A stretch of DNA of 64,000 bases, taken from assembly GCA_036744795.1 (NCBI GenBank), contig DAIOHK010000009.1, positions 18,160 through 82,159 on the forward strand, given 5' to 3'. Under the pieces are notes generated by a model. That model was not told where the DNA came from. It ran no database searches and saw nothing but the letters and a program-made list of their open reading frames with translations. The stretch's first letter is position 1. Each line of letters begins with the position of its first letter. This document shows, in pieces, positions 44,968-52,977 of this stretch. The translations under genes were made by a program, and so were the position numbers. The DNA is from UBA5486 sp036744795. GTDB lineage: Bacteria > Bacillota > UBA4882 > UBA10575.

Positions 44968-46683
44968 ATGCGGAAAGAAAACAAATTTATTACAAACTTA
45001 ATTGTGAAAATGACATTAGAGCAAAAGATCGGCTCGCTTTTGACTTTGGGTTTTAGTGGAACAATGGTCCGCCCTCATCTTTATGATTGCATTTTGAAGT
45101 ACCATTGTGGAGGACTTCGTCTGACTCCCCATGGAAGAACTTTTGGTAATTATGTTGATCCTAAAACCGGAAAAAGCATTTTGGATGTAACCGATTTTAA
45201 AGGATATAAGAAAGGGGTTAACCCTCCGTATGTAACAGCTTCCGAGTATCGCCAAATCCTTTCTGATCTCCAGAAACTAGCGATGAGTAGGCCCTTAGGC
45301 TTACCTCTTCATTATTCTTTTGACCAGGAGGGTGGGACTAGTGCCAATTATAATTTTGGCGGTGTGAACCTTTTCCCGAAGCCAATGGGAATCCGGGCAA
45401 CCGGAGATCCAAAACTTGCCTATGAAGTAGCAAAAGCAGTTTCCAGACAAAGTAGGGCTGTAGGATTTAACTGGATACATTCGCCGGTATTGGATATTAA
45501 TGTGCACCCGGATAATCCAGAGATCTATACGAGAGCTTATTCGGACCGGGTAGATGAAGTGGTGGAATATTCCATCGAGTCATGCCGTGGCTTTAAGGAA
45601 GGCGGTTTGATTGCTACGGGTAAACATTTTCCTGGACGAGGAGATTCTGCTGTTGATGCCCATTTTAAGATGCCAGTGATTGATGTTGACAAAAAAACGA
45701 TGATGGAAAGAGAACTTTTACCCTATAAAACCCTGATTGAACAGAAGCTTCTACCATCTATAATGATCGCTCATAGTATCTATCCGGCTATTGACCCCGA
45801 TGATGTGGCTACTGTTTCAAAGAAAGTCTTAACCGGACTGCTCCGTGATGAACTTGGGTTTGAAGGAGTTATTACTACTGATAGTATGACAATGGGTGGT
45901 ATTGCGATCAGGTATGGAGTGGCCAATGCTTGTGCACTTTCTTTGGAAGCAGGTGCTGACCTGGTATTGATGAAAGCAGAAAATAGGCTGATTGGTGAGA
46001 CTTTTGAAGCGATTAGGAAGTTTGTAGAGGAAAACCGGATTACAGAAGAAGAGTTAAATAATAAATTATATCGTGTACTTAGTCTTAAATACGAATATGG
46101 CCTGTTTACCAATGGGATTTTAATGGATGAAGATCCCGAGGATGTTATAAAAGATGAGAAGATTATTAATCTTTCTAAACTGGTAGCTCGTAGGTCGGTT
46201 CTGGTGGCTGGAGATCGAGATCAAGTACTTCCTGTTTCTAAGGAAGAAAAAGTCTTGGTTATCGAGCAGATCAATAAGACTCCTAATAACATTCACTGGC
46301 ATCCAGGGATCTTATATAGCAGCTGTTTAGAATATAATAAGAACCTGACCTATCTGGAGACCAGATATACTTTTGACGGAGAAGATAAAGAGAATATTAA
46401 GAGAATGGCTACCGAATTTGATACGATCATCGTTACTAACTTTTATATTCGGGGGTCCTTGAGCAATAATGAAACGATTCAAGAGCTTTTATTGCAGGAT
46501 AAATCTAAAAAAGTGATTGTGGTAAGCAACACTCCTTACAGCTTGAGTATTCCAGAAGGTGCAGATAATGTAATTGTTACATTTGCAACTACCCCAGAGA
46601 ATATCAAAGTTGTTGCAGGTACAATTTTTGGTGAAATAATACCCGAAGGAGAATGGCCTGTAGAGAATGGGGTAAAATTCTGA
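44968..46683 (+). CDS. glycoside hydrolase family 3, beta-N-acetylhexosaminidase type
   Basis: A 571 aa cytoplasmic GH3 enzyme. KHFPGRGDS at residues 219-227 with Asp230 and His232 is the Asp/His acid-base loop seen in NagZ-type enzymes. The nucleophile is Asp305 in ITTDSMTMGG. The C-terminal 200 residues form the second alpha/beta domain (KVLVIEQINKTPNN; VIVVSNTPYSL). The NagZ motif suggests beta-N-acetylhexosaminidase or a related retaining beta-glycosidase; but Gly-x-Arg replaces the usual Gly-His, so specificity is uncertain. AAGGAAGGAG precedes ATG 44968. Confidence 0.87.
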   Translation: MRKENKFITNLIVKMTLEQKIGSLLTLGFSGTMVRPHLYDCILKYHCGGLRLTPHGRTFGNYVDPKTGKSILDVTDFKGYKKGVNPPYVTASEYRQILSDLQKLAMSRPLGLPLHYSFDQEGGTSANYNFGGVNLFPKPMGIRATGDPKLAYEVAKAVSRQSRAVGFNWIHSPVLDINVHPDNPEIYTRAYSDRVDEVVEYSIESCRGFKEGGLIATGKHFPGRGDSAVDAHFKMPVIDVDKKTMMERELLPYKTLIEQKLLPSIMIAHSIYPAIDPDDVATVSKKVLTGLLRDELGFEGVITTDSMTMGGIAIRYGVANACALSLEAGADLVLMKAENRLIGETFEAIRKFVEENRITEEELNNKLYRVLSLKYEYGLFTNGILMDEDPEDVIKDEKIINLSKLVARRSVLVAGDRDQVLPVSKEEKVLVIEQINKTPNNIHWHPGILYSSCLEYNKNLTYLETRYTFDGEDKENIKRMATEFDTIIVTNFYIRGSLSNNETIQELLLQDKSKKVIVVSNTPYSLSIPEGADNVIVTFATTPENIKVVAGTIFGEIIPEGEWPVENGVKF

Positions 46684-46718
46684 TAAATAAACTTTCATTT
46701 ACTATAGCCATAAAATTT

Positions 46719-46748
46719 AAAAAGTGCCCTTATAATGGACACTTTTTT
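46719..46748 (+). terminator. probable terminator after the GH3 gene
   Basis: AAAGTG-CC and GG-CACTTT pair around TTATAAT with one mismatch, and the 3' arm runs into TTTTTT. Moderate strength. Confidence 0.6.
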
Positions 46749-46812
46749 AGAAATAAGCCATTACTTTTTTTAATATAACATGAAAGTTTATTAATTTTCC
46801 CTTATAATATAA

Positions 46813-46926
46813 AGGAATTGCATGATTCATTTATTTAAGGTTTAACCACAATATAGTGATAGCCTAATATTAGTCAAACACTATATATTGTGGTTAAATA
46901 GAAATTCCGGAAATTACGCAATTCCC
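46813..46926. repeat. AT-rich inverted-repeat element (MITE-like), copy 2
   Basis: Outer arms GGAATTGCATGATT (46814) and AATTACGCAATTCC (46912-46925) enclose inner arms TTTAACCACAATATAGTG (46841-46858) and CACTATATATTGTGGTTAAA (46879-46898). The whole element could fold into one long hairpin. It lies between the GH3 gene and the isomerase gene. It carries no reading frame. Confidence 0.7.
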
Positions 46927-46983
46927 TCAATATATTAATGAGGTCAGAATAATAGGTTTTAAATTAAACAAGGAGTGGAAAAA

Positions 46984-47760
46984 ATGATGAATTTAAAAGA
47001 TTGGAAAATTACAACTCCCCAGGAAGAAGGCTTTTTTGAAATTGTTTCCCCTACTTCAAATGATTGTCAAGCATTATATTTTTACCGTCTTAATCTAGCT
47101 AAAGGTAACACTTATAATTTGGATTCTGGAGCATTAGAGATGAATGCGGCTCTAATCAAGGGAAAAGCAAAAATAAAATCTGATTTATTGGATGACAGCA
47201 TCGAAAAGTTGGATAGCTTTTATATACCTGGTCAAACAAAGGTAAAAATATCGGCTGAAGATGATAGTATTTTTTATATTGGTGGAGCAATCTGTGAAGG
47301 TAAAGGAGAACAGTTTCTTCGTAAATTTAATCTGGAATTACCATTGGGAGAGATTCACCAAATTCATGGCAGTGGCGTAGCTGAAAGAGAAGTGTTTTTT
47401 ACTCTCAACCCTGAAATATCAGCTTCAAGGTTAATATGTGGCTATACTTGGGGTAAAATCGGTGGTTGGACTAGTTGGCCACCTCATCAACATGAAGAGC
47501 ATTTAGAGGAAATATACTGTTATTTTGATATGCCCCAATCAAATTATGGTTTTCATATTAGCTATTTAGAAACAGGTAAAATATCTGATTCTGAAGTGCA
47601 TGTAGTTAAAGAAGGAGATGTGGTACTTGCACCTAAAGGTTATCACCCTACTGTAGCTACCCCGAAAACTCAAAATATATATTTTTGGATTTTGGCAGCT
47701 TTAGACAGTAACAGCAGAAGATATGATTTAGCGATACCAGATCCGAATTTTACGAAATAG
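46984..47760 (+). CDS. KduI/IolB-like cupin isomerase
   Basis: A 258 aa double-cupin protein. The metal site matches the KduI/IolB pattern: His168, His170 and Glu175 (in PPHQHEEHLEEIYCYF) and a distal His221 (in PKGYHPTVA). KduI isomerises 5-keto-4-deoxyuronate, the product of polyuronate lyases; IolB isomerises 5-deoxy-glucuronate in inositol breakdown. Length and overall layout look more IolB-like, yet no other iol genes are here and lyase genes follow directly, so a KduI-type role on unsaturated uronates is favoured. AAGGAGTGG is spaced for ATG 46984 rather than GTG 46975. Confidence 0.82.
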   Translation: MMNLKDWKITTPQEEGFFEIVSPTSNDCQALYFYRLNLAKGNTYNLDSGALEMNAALIKGKAKIKSDLLDDSIEKLDSFYIPGQTKVKISAEDDSIFYIGGAICEGKGEQFLRKFNLELPLGEIHQIHGSGVAEREVFFTLNPEISASRLICGYTWGKIGGWTSWPPHQHEEHLEEIYCYFDMPQSNYGFHISYLETGKISDSEVHVVKEGDVVLAPKGYHPTVATPKTQNIYFWILAALDSNSRRYDLAIPDPNFTK

Positions 47761-47974
47761 TTATAGCTGTTAACAAAAACATTTTTTAAAGAAAGATGAT
47801 TAAAAACGGGTGAATTAGTAGGCCTTAAAATATATCAGATAAATGCGGAAAAATGATAAGGAGCTAAAAGATGACTGGCGGGAAAAAAAAGAGAATTTAT
47901 TGTACCCCCTTATTGATAAAAATATGGGTGAAAGTGTGTGTTTCTTTATAAAGTTGAAGGAGGTTTATAATGCA

Positions 47975-49345
47975 GTGTGTAAAAAAAACCTTCCGTTTTT
48001 GGTAATCATATTTGCTGTTGTTACCTTACTAGCAATTAGTGGGTGTGTGACAAAAGTTTATTCTTTCTCTAATTCCGATGAAGTGATTGTTTCTAACAAA
48101 CAGGAATTAAGTAAGGCTCTTGCTAATGCCAAGCCAGGATCTATAATTAAACTTGCTCAAGCGGAGTGGAGTAACATGGAAGTTTATATTAGTAAAAGCG
48201 GTACGGCAGAGCAACCGATTACTTTGACAGTAACCGATCCCGGGGCCGTCTTTATTACCGGAACCTCCAAAGTGGTTGCACAAGGTAATTATATTGTCCT
48301 TGACGGTCTCTACTTTAAGGATGGTCAGCCTTTTGATGATAAAGGTGCTATTCAGCTTAAAGGTAGTCATAACCGGGCTACTAATTGTTCGATTGTTAAT
48401 TATAACAACAAAACAAAATATACAAAATGGGTTAGTTTATATAATAGACATAACCGGGTAGATCATTCTTATTTTGCCAGTAAAACTAATGGCGGGGCTT
48501 TGCTGGTTGTTTGGCGATCAAATCCTACCCCCAATTATCATGTGATTGACCATAATGTTTTTCGGGATTTTTCCGATGGCGGTGGTGCTAATGAATGGGA
48601 AACTATTAGGATTGGAACTAGTGATTATTCTCAGAGCTCTTCATTTACAACGATTGAATATAATTACTTTGAGAATTGTAATGGAGAAATAGAGATTATT
48701 TCCAATAAGGCATGTCATAATACAATTCATTATAATACCTTTATTAATTGCAAAGGCCACATCTGTTTGCGTCATGGTAATAATTGCAGGGTGGAAGGTA
48801 ATGTAATAAAAACTGGGAATCTTAAAGATGCCGGTGGAATAAGAATTATGGACAAGGACCACCTGATCATCAATAACTACATTGAAGGGGTTAGGACTAC
48901 AAGTAATGCCCGGGGTGGGATTGTAATTTACGGAAGTGATTCTAATCCTGCCTTATCAGGGTATTGGCCGACAGAGAATATTAGAATAGAAAATAACACG
49001 CTTATTGATTGCCAGCAGAGTCTGGTATATGGAGGTGGTAATACCCAAAGCCCTCCGGTTTCAGCAAGCCTAATTAATAACTTGATTAGAAACAATATAA
49101 ATAATGATCGTGAGTATAGTATGATACGAGTGAATCTAAGTATTAAAGAAACAAGCTATTCCGGGAATGTTTTTTATGGCTCTCTTTTGGGACTTTTTCC
49201 GATCCCTGATGGCTTTTCAAAGATTGATCCTAATCTAAAAAAGGGTAATGATGGTCTCTATTATGCTCAAGAACCAACAATCGGGGCCCATTCACTGCTA
49301 GTTTTAGAAGAGACCGATTTGGGGCCAAGGACTTATACCCCGTGA
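47975..49345 (+). CDS. polysaccharide lyase family 6 (chondroitinase B/alginate lyase-like) lipoprotein
   Basis: A right-handed beta-helix lyase. The catalytic pair is Lys245 (EIEIISNKACHN) and Arg266 (ICLRHGNN); their 21-residue spacing equals that of Lys250/Arg271 in chondroitinase B. From GTG 47975 (about 456 aa) the N-terminus is a lipoprotein signal (PFLVIIFAVVTLLAISGC) with lipobox Cys24, placing the enzyme on the cell surface. GGAGG lies 11 nt upstream of GTG. An ATG at 47970 has better spacing but is out of frame across an A8 run. The long frame from 47843 has no ribosome-binding site. Substrate is alginate, dermatan or a related uronan. Confidence 0.85.
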   Translation: MCKKNLPFLVIIFAVVTLLAISGCVTKVYSFSNSDEVIVSNKQELSKALANAKPGSIIKLAQAEWSNMEVYISKSGTAEQPITLTVTDPGAVFITGTSKVVAQGNYIVLDGLYFKDGQPFDDKGAIQLKGSHNRATNCSIVNYNNKTKYTKWVSLYNRHNRVDHSYFASKTNGGALLVVWRSNPTPNYHVIDHNVFRDFSDGGGANEWETIRIGTSDYSQSSSFTTIEYNYFENCNGEIEIISNKACHNTIHYNTFINCKGHICLRHGNNCRVEGNVIKTGNLKDAGGIRIMDKDHLIINNYIEGVRTTSNARGGIVIYGSDSNPALSGYWPTENIRIENNTLIDCQQSLVYGGGNTQSPPVSASLINNLIRNNINNDREYSMIRVNLSIKETSYSGNVFYGSLLGLFPIPDGFSKIDPNLKKGNDGLYYAQEPTIGAHSLLVLEETDLGPRTYTP

Positions 49346-49403
49346 ATATTGAGCAATAATTCATACAGTGGCATTCTTTAAGGGCTTAGATGGGGGATAA
49401 AGG

Positions 49404-50519
49404 TTGAAATTAAGGAGTAAAGAAGAGATCAAAGAATATTTTAATATAGAATGGATTCTAGAGAAAGCAGAATCTTCCTTAAAGCAAAAACCGGTTCATA
49501 TTACAGATGTGATTGCACCAATGAGTGAAGGGGGACCAAATGATTATTACTCAAATGGGGATTATTGGTGGCCTAATCCTAAAACTCCCGATGGACTTCC
49601 ATATATAAACCGTGATGGACAGAGTAATCCGGATAATTTTAATGTTCATCGTATGTTTTTGAGAAAGATGAGAACAAATGTATCTAATTTAGCTGCTGGT
49701 TACTTAATTACTAAAAATGAAAAGTTTGCAGAGCAAGCTGTAACTTTTCTTAAAGAATTTTTTCTTGATGAAGAGACCAGGATGAACCCGCATCTTCTTT
49801 ATGCTCAAGCCATTCCTGGGAGATGCTCAGGACGTGGCATTGGTATTATTGATACACTGCATTTAATTGATCTTCCGATGGCGATTAATGCCCTTAAGGG
49901 CTCGAGGTTTTTAACCAGCCGGATTGAGGCTGGTTTGAAAGAATGGTTTGCTAATTATCTGGACTGGATGAGCAGCCATCCAAATGGGATCGCTGAGATG
50001 AATGCCCAGAATAACCATGGAGTTTGCTGGTGTGTACAGGCTTCAGTATTTGCCGCTTTTACTGGAAACCAAAAGATTATAAATATTTGCCGGGAGAGGT
50101 ATAAGATGGTTATACTTCCTGAGCAAATGGTCCAAGATGGTAGTCTGCCGCGGGAACTGAAGCGGACTAAACCCTATAGTTATTCAATTTTTACCTTAGA
50201 TAATCTGGTTACCTTATGCCATGTACTATCAAATACCGGGGAAGATCTTTGGACTTTTGAATTACCTGACGGAAGAGGAATAAAAAAAGGATTAGATTTT
50301 TTATATCCATATCTTGAGGATAAAGCTAAATGGCCATATCCTCCAGATGTCCAAAACTTTCAAGGCTGGCCTGTACAGATTTCTTTTTTTCTCTTTGCCG
50401 GGATTGCCTTAGGTGAGGAAAAATATATTAGTTTGTGGAAACGATTGAATCCGGATCCAATTGATCAGGAAGTTAGAAGAAATATAGCTATTAGGCAGCC
50501 GATTTTATGGTTGTTATAG
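49404..50519 (+). CDS. alginate lyase family (PF05426) protein, first copy
   Basis: A 371 aa protein of the alginate-lyase (alpha/alpha-toroid) family. Landmarks: GDYWWPNPKTPDGLPYINRDG, MNPHLLYAQAIPG, and AQNNHGVCW, in which the Asn-His pair is the expected catalytic dyad. No signal peptide is seen, so it acts in the cytoplasm, probably on imported oligo-uronates. The start is TTG 49404 after ATGGGGGAT. The next gene is a diverged paralogue 54 bp downstream. Family members act on alginate, glucuronan or similar chains; exact polymer is unknown. Confidence 0.87.
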   Translation: MKLRSKEEIKEYFNIEWILEKAESSLKQKPVHITDVIAPMSEGGPNDYYSNGDYWWPNPKTPDGLPYINRDGQSNPDNFNVHRMFLRKMRTNVSNLAAGYLITKNEKFAEQAVTFLKEFFLDEETRMNPHLLYAQAIPGRCSGRGIGIIDTLHLIDLPMAINALKGSRFLTSRIEAGLKEWFANYLDWMSSHPNGIAEMNAQNNHGVCWCVQASVFAAFTGNQKIINICRERYKMVILPEQMVQDGSLPRELKRTKPYSYSIFTLDNLVTLCHVLSNTGEDLWTFELPDGRGIKKGLDFLYPYLEDKAKWPYPPDVQNFQGWPVQISFFLFAGIALGEEKYISLWKRLNPDPIDQEVRRNIAIRQPILWLL

Positions 50520-50573
50520 CAAGAAAAAAATAAAGTATTAATCCAGGAACGATTTTAAGAAGGAGTCTATAAA

Positions 50574-51758
50574 ATGGATATGAGCAGACTAAAAAAGGTG
50601 GATAATAATTATTTGGAAATTATTTTGGTTAATCCTGAAGATTTACTAACAGTAAAAGAACGATTATTCGTACATGATCCACTTCTTTTGCCTGCTTTGC
50701 GTAGATTGCAAAGAGAAGCGGATGAAGCTTTAAATTTAGGGCCTTTTTCTGTGGTAAATAAAGTACAGGTTCCTCCTAGTGGAGATAAACACGATTATAT
50801 GAGTCTGGCCAAATACTGGTGGCCTAATCCTGTAACCCCGAATGGACTGCCTTATATCAGGAGGGATGGCGAAACTAATCCTGATGCGAATCGGCAAGAT
50901 AAATTTGATCGAAAAACCCTAGGTTTAATGATTAAGACAGTAACTACCCTTGCTTTGGCTTATCTTTTAGTTGAAGAGGAGTCATATGCTGTTCATGCCT
51001 CTGAATTGTTAAAAACCTGGTTTTTATATCCTGATACTCGGATGAATCCTAATTTAAAGTATGCGCAGGCTATTCCTGGAGCAGTAGATGGCAGGGGGAC
51101 AGGAATAATTGATTCTAGAGGTTTTGCCAAAATAATTGATGCTGTCGGGATGCTCCAAGGCTCTACAAGTTGGACACCCCAAAACCATCAGGCTTTAAAA
51201 GTTTGGTTTAGTGAATATCTAGACTGGCTTATTAATAGTAAAAATGGCCAGGATGAAGCAAATGCAGCCAATAACCATGGTACTATGTATGATTTTCAAG
51301 TTTCTGCCCTTGCTCTTTTTACTGGCAATATTGATCTTGCCCGCAAAACTATTTTAAAAAGCCGCATAAAAAGAATAGCTTCCCAGATAGAACCTGATGG
51401 AAGTCAACCTTTAGAATTAGCTAGAACAAAGGGGTTAGATTATTCGGTATTAAATCTGACGGGATTACTGAACCTAACACTATTAGGTAGACATATTGGA
51501 ATTAATCTTGGGGAATACTGTACTGATGACGGGCGGAGTATTAGATCCGCACTCGAGTGGATAACTCCTTATCTACTGACACCAGAGGATTGGCCATATA
51601 AACAAATTGTCCCTTATCAGCAAGAGAGTGCTTATCATTTATTTAAATTAGCTGCGGTTTGTTACGAAGATGATCAATTTGAGAAATACATTCACAAATT
51701 AACTATTAAGAAAAAAGAGGATAACAGGTTAAATCTCCTATATCCATCTAAAGTATAA
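50574..51758 (+). CDS. alginate lyase family (PF05426) protein, second copy
   Basis: A 394 aa paralogue of the preceding gene, sharing KYWWPNPVTPNGLPYIRRDG, MNPNLKYAQAIPG and AANNHGTMYD. An N-terminal extension of about 40 residues (LLLPALRRLQREADEAL) is absent from the first copy. AAGGAG precedes ATG 50574. Neither copy has a signal peptide. The diverged pair may cut different linkages or chain ends of one polymer; that is inference. A very strong terminator follows. Confidence 0.87.
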   Translation: MDMSRLKKVDNNYLEIILVNPEDLLTVKERLFVHDPLLLPALRRLQREADEALNLGPFSVVNKVQVPPSGDKHDYMSLAKYWWPNPVTPNGLPYIRRDGETNPDANRQDKFDRKTLGLMIKTVTTLALAYLLVEEESYAVHASELLKTWFLYPDTRMNPNLKYAQAIPGAVDGRGTGIIDSRGFAKIIDAVGMLQGSTSWTPQNHQALKVWFSEYLDWLINSKNGQDEANAANNHGTMYDFQVSALALFTGNIDLARKTILKSRIKRIASQIEPDGSQPLELARTKGLDYSVLNLTGLLNLTLLGRHIGINLGEYCTDDGRSIRSALEWITPYLLTPEDWPYKQIVPYQQESAYHLFKLAAVCYEDDQFEKYIHKLTIKKKEDNRLNLLYPSKV

Positions 51759-51774
51759 AGTAATTTACAAAAAA

Positions 51775-51809
51775 GAACCCCGGGTCACCAGAACCCGGGG
51801 TTCTTTTTT
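51775..51809 (+). terminator. very strong terminator after the lyase pair
   Basis: GAACCCCGGGT and ACCCGGGGTTC form a perfect 11-bp stem around CACCAGA, followed by TTTTTT. The stem-loop core closely resembles the terminator at 54342-54373. Confidence 0.95.
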
Positions 51810-52147
51810 GTGCCCTGTATACCAAGAAGAGGGCAATAATATTTTATGTAGAAAAAACAATTTTATACGTCGTAGAGGCAAAGCTTGAGAAACCAGAAAT
51901 TGGGTAATCACAATTAAAAAGAAAACGGAAATATATATTCCGATAGTTGTTGTGCTTACGGAAGATTAATTAATAATAAGTATTCGAGTTTATTTTTAGC
52001 TAATTCTTAAAGGCATTTCAAAAAACGAAAAATACCGTAAATCAACAGAAAACTAAAGAATAAGCTTAAAAGAGAATATTTTACAATATAGACTAAAGAT
52101 CCCAAAAATGCGTTCCGATAGAACATATAGGGGGGGTAGACGATAAA
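51810..52147. other. gap upstream of agrB
   Basis: About 340 bp of AT-rich sequence between the lyase terminator and agrB. It must carry the agr promoter, but no convincing -35/-10 pair is visible, nor an obvious pair of direct repeats for an AgrA-like regulator. GGGGGGGT before 52148 is the agrB ribosome-binding site. No gene is seen. Confidence 0.35.
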
Positions 52148-52768
52148 ATGTTATTTGAAAAATTGGCTACGGAGTGGGCAGAAGCTCTATCACGGAGTGT
52201 AAACGAAACAGATAATTATAAAATTGACTTAGTTCGTTATGTTTTTGAAGCATTACTTTCCATGTTACTGTCTGTGGTGGTTTTAAGTGTTTTTGCCGCT
52301 ACCTTTGGAATTTTAAAAACAGCACTATTAATTGCTTTGGTCGGGGCAGTCGTCAAAAGTTTTACCGGAGGCTTGCATTTGAGTACTCCCCTACGTTGCG
52401 CTGCTGCCGGCGGAGTCATTATTCTTATAGTAAGTCATTTATCAATTTATTTTCCTTTTAGCACTATTCCAGTTCCTTTCCGCTTTTTATTTCTTATATT
52501 TATAAATATCATTGTCTGGCTTAAAGCACCGCGGGAGACTCCTGAGAAACCATTGAATGATAGAAATAAAACAGTTCTAACGGTGTTGTCTAGACTAATA
52601 ATAATTGTTATCTCTTTAATTTGTCTTACTTTCCCTGAAAAGCGGGGGATAAACGAGCTATTTTACGGTACATTTTTTCAGGTTTTAAACTTGTTGGAGG
52701 TCTCAGCAATGGGTATTAAAAAAGTTGATAAGCTCTTGGGGCATATAGAAAAAAACCCCATATTCTAA
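52148..52768 (+). CDS. agrB: AgrB-type membrane peptidase
   Basis: AgrB cleaves the AgrD precursor and closes its thiolactone ring while helping export it. The catalytic residues are visible as His77 and Cys84 in SFTGGLHLSTPLRC, the same residue numbers as in the Staphylococcus enzyme. About six hydrophobic segments fit the family. Length 206 aa is normal. agrD starts 20 bp downstream, and the C-terminal IKKVDKLLGHIEKNPIF tail is hydrophilic. Secure identification. Confidence 0.93.
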   Translation: MLFEKLATEWAEALSRSVNETDNYKIDLVRYVFEALLSMLLSVVVLSVFAATFGILKTALLIALVGAVVKSFTGGLHLSTPLRCAAAGGVIILIVSHLSIYFPFSTIPVPFRFLFLIFINIIVWLKAPRETPEKPLNDRNKTVLTVLSRLIIIVISLICLTFPEKRGINELFYGTFFQVLNLLEVSAMGIKKVDKLLGHIEKNPIF

Positions 52769-52788
52769 ATTGGAAAGGAGGAAGAAAA

Positions 52789-52908
52789 GTGAGAAAGTTT
52801 TTCTTAACAATGGTTCTTTCTATTCTTTCACTTCTTGCCATTTGTAGTATTAGTTCAGCATGTTTTATTTGGTACTATCAACCTAGAATTCCAGAAAGAG
52901 ACCGGTAA
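52789..52908 (+). CDS. agrD: AgrD-type cyclic lactone autoinducer precursor
   Basis: A 39-codon gene, too short for the usual gene caller. GGAAAGGAGG is placed for GTG 52789. The peptide has an N-terminal amphipathic/hydrophobic leader (KFFLTMVLSILSLLAI), then SSACFIWYYQPRIPERDR. The Cys plus YQPxxP and charged tail match clostridial AgrD; C. perfringens has the comparable SACLWFT-HQPEEP layout. The predicted autoinducer is a five-residue thiolactone, CFIWY. Location between agrB and the receptor-like gene confirms it. Confidence 0.9.
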   Translation: MRKFFLTMVLSILSLLAICSISSACFIWYYQPRIPERDR

Positions 52909-52977
52909 TAGTTGGTATTGACATGGTATGTAGTAAATTTATAAATGATGTTAAATGCTTTTTTAAAGGAGAAGAAA

